Source: Gammaproteobacteria bacterium (GTDB taxonomy: Bacteria; Pseudomonadota; Gammaproteobacteria; Granulosicoccales; Granulosicoccaceae). Taken from it: a stretch of DNA of 5,862 nucleotides. Both the position numbers and the translations under genes were made by a program. The notes under the pieces are model-generated. The model searched no databases. It saw nothing but the letters and a program-made list of their open reading frames with translations, and was not told the DNA's origin. Shown here piece after piece: positions 4,792-5,862 of the stretch (positions within the stretch are counted from its first letter, which is position 1; every line of letters begins with the position of its first letter). The stretch is taken from positions 1-5,862 of the forward strand of contig JAGRHW010000234.1 in the NCBI GenBank assembly GCA_020444765.1. Direction: 5' to 3'.

Positions 4792-5220
4792 ATGAAAGAT
4801 ATCATTCAACGTGAAATCACCATCAAAGCCAGTAAAGAACGCATCTACGCGGCGATAGCCGACCCGGAAAAAGTCGTGTTATGGTTTCCGCAAACGCTGG
4901 AAGGCCGCTATGCGGTGGGCGAACAGCCGGTATTCGGTTTTGGCGAACACGGCAAGAACCGCATCTACGTGGTCGAGGCGCAACCCCACAGCTACTTTGC
5001 CTACCGCTGGGTGCCCGGCGCCAGTCACTTTATGGGCGATGTATTATCCGTTCCCACTACGCTGGTGGAGTTTCGCATCGACGAGCTGGAAAACGGGATC
5101 TGTAAAGTCACGCTGACCGAATCGGGCTTTGCCGAGCTGCCGGCAGAAAGCTTTAAACAAAACAGCGAAGGATGGGATTTCATGCTTGGACGCCTGCTCA
5201 AGCACTTCACGGACCAATAA
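4792..5220 (+). CDS. SRPBCC / AHSA1-like ligand-binding protein
   Basis: A 142-residue predicted cytoplasmic protein of the START/Bet v 1-like superfamily (AHSA1 branch), which folds as a helix-grip cavity for hydrophobic ligands. It begins with the usual strand and helix, IQREITIKASKERIYAAIADPEKVVLWFP, then paired strands with YVVEAQPHSYFAYRWVP and LVEFRIDELENGICKVTLTESGF, and ends with the long C-terminal helix NSEGWDFMLGRLLKHF whose GW--ML--L pattern is typical. Length is normal. The ATG at 4792 is chosen over an upstream in-frame ATG because GGGAGG (4781-4786) sits 5 bases before it and the domain starts there. The ArsR-type gene begins 3 bases after the stop, so the two form an operon, an arrangement seen in many proteobacteria. 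The 26-bp palindrome upstream likely controls both. Its ligand is unknown. Confidence 0.88.
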   Translation: MKDIIQREITIKASKERIYAAIADPEKVVLWFPQTLEGRYAVGEQPVFGFGEHGKNRIYVVEAQPHSYFAYRWVPGASHFMGDVLSVPTTLVEFRIDELENGICKVTLTESGFAELPAESFKQNSEGWDFMLGRLLKHFTDQ

Positions 5221-5223
5221 CCG

Positions 5224-5529
5224 GTGGAAGCGGAAATCTTCAAGGCCTTGGGTGATCCGATCCGCCTGGAAATCGTCAAACGGCTTTGCGGCGGATCACC
5301 CAACACCATCGGCCAGCTTTCGCAAGACCTCGGCGTCAGCCGTCAGGGCGCGCGCAAGCAGCTGCAGGTGCTGGTGTCCGCCAGGGTCGTGCGGCTCGAA
5401 CCCAGTGGCCGGGAAACCCGCGTGCTGCTGGATACCGCAACCCTGGATATTGCACGCGCGTTTATCGCCGGGCTGGAAGACCAGTGGGATGCACGTCTGG
5501 CGGCCTTGAAGGATTTTGTCGAGGATTAA
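5224..5529 (+). CDS. ArsR-family transcriptional regulator
   Basis: A 101-residue winged-helix repressor. Residues 4-21 (EIFKALGDPIRLEIVKRL) are the classic ArsR start, followed by the helix-turn-helix TIGQLSQDLGVSRQGARKQLQVL (about 28-50) and the wing LEPSGRETRVLLD (58-70), then a C-terminal dimerisation helix. The recognition helix RQGARKQL resembles the ArsR subgroup paired with SRPBCC proteins rather than metal sensors: there is only one cysteine (Cys22) and no CxC metal motif, so a metal role is unlikely. The start is GTG at 5224, 3 bases after the SRPBCC stop, with no separate Shine-Dalgarno sequence; expression probably depends on coupling to the upstream gene. By family precedent it would repress its own operon through the palindrome at 4700-4725. 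The convergent acetyltransferase gene ends 14 bases downstream, with no terminator visible between. Confidence 0.9.
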   Translation: MEAEIFKALGDPIRLEIVKRLCGGSPNTIGQLSQDLGVSRQGARKQLQVLVSARVVRLEPSGRETRVLLDTATLDIARAFIAGLEDQWDARLAALKDFVED

Positions 5530-5543
5530 GGCGCTCTGCCCGG

Positions 5544-5862
5544 TCATTCGCAACGGCGCAAAGCCTCCACATCACCCGCGACGATAAGCTCAAGATTGGC
5601 GGTGATTTTCTCCACCGGCCAGTCCCACCAGGCGATGGCTTCCAGCTTGCTCACGGTGGCTTCGTCGAAGCGGCGTTTGAGCACTTGTGCCGGGTTGCCG
5701 CCAACGATGGTGTAGGCCGGCACTTCCGACACGACCACCGACCGCGACGATACAATTGCCCCGTTGCCGACCTGGACTCCCGGCATGATCAGCGCCTCAT
5801 AACCAATCCAGACATCGTTGCCGATGACCGTATCGCCCTTGTAAGGCAAATCGCCAGGTTCA
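5544..5862 (-). CDS. CatB/Vat-type hexapeptide-repeat acetyltransferase, C-terminal part (5' end outside window)
   Basis: About 105 C-terminal residues are visible, and the frame is open to the window edge, so the TTG at 5847-5849 is not the real start. The stretch GDTVIGNDVWIGYEALIMPG followed by VQVGNGAIVSSRSVVVSEVP shows hexapeptide repeats of a left-handed beta helix, then AYTIVGGNPAQVLKRRF and the AIAWWDWPVEKI segment, which are characteristic of xenobiotic acetyltransferases (CatB chloramphenicol and Vat streptogramin enzymes and relatives). These act as cytoplasmic trimers moving an acetyl group from acetyl-CoA to a hydroxyl of the substrate. The catalytic histidine region lies outside the window, so activity cannot be judged. 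Many chromosomal relatives have no resistance role. The tail is normal in form and ends LELIVAGDVEALRRCE. Confidence 0.88.
   Translation of the reverse strand, partial: EPGDLPYKGDTVIGNDVWIGYEALIMPGVQVGNGAIVSSRSVVVSEVPAYTIVGGNPAQVLKRRFDEATVSKLEAIAWWDWPVEKITANLELIVAGDVEALRRCE

Overview
The window is 5.9 kb of moderately GC-rich bacterial DNA. It fits a hydrogen-oxidising proteobacterium, most likely gamma or beta. The left edge holds the last 51 codons of the b-type cytochrome of a membrane-bound [NiFe] uptake hydrogenase, and the gene families that follow (AraC with a GyrI-like domain, LysE, MarR, SRPBCC with ArsR, CatB-type acetyltransferase) are typical of proteobacterial accessory regions. 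The species cannot be named from this sequence.

Layout. (1) 1-158: hydrogenase cytochrome tail, closed by an 11-bp GC-rich hairpin. (2) 216-1073, minus: an AraC-type regulator fused to a GyrI-like effector-binding domain. (3) 1323-2302, minus: a LysE-family exporter followed almost directly by a DUF1801 (YdhG-like) gene. (4) 2414 to about 2887, minus: a DUF3592-like small membrane protein in AT-rich DNA. (5) 3039-3908, plus: a second AraC + GyrI-like regulator, paralogous in design to the first. (6) 3993-4656, plus: a MarR-family regulator overlapping a small zinc-ribbon protein gene. (7) 4700-5529, plus: a perfect 26-bp palindrome in front of an SRPBCC/AHSA1 protein gene and an ArsR-family regulator gene. 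(8) 5544-5862, minus: the C-terminal part of a CatB/Vat-type hexapeptide acetyltransferase that runs off the right edge.

The region is dense in regulators: four DNA-binding proteins of three families, each next to a small effector gene. Small-molecule or stress response (export, ligand binding, acetyl transfer) is a reasonable guess for the whole, but it is inferred from families and not shown. No CRISPR array, tRNA, rRNA or intact insertion sequence was seen.

The points most worth a second look are: both AraC-GyrI genes carry a Shine-Dalgarno-like sequence and ATG exactly at the start of the GyrI-like domain, so each could also make a free GyrI-like protein of about 155 residues; the DUF1801 and DUF3592 reading frames are both open well upstream of any ATG/GTG/TTG that would give a full-length protein; and the 26-bp palindrome is a strong operator candidate.
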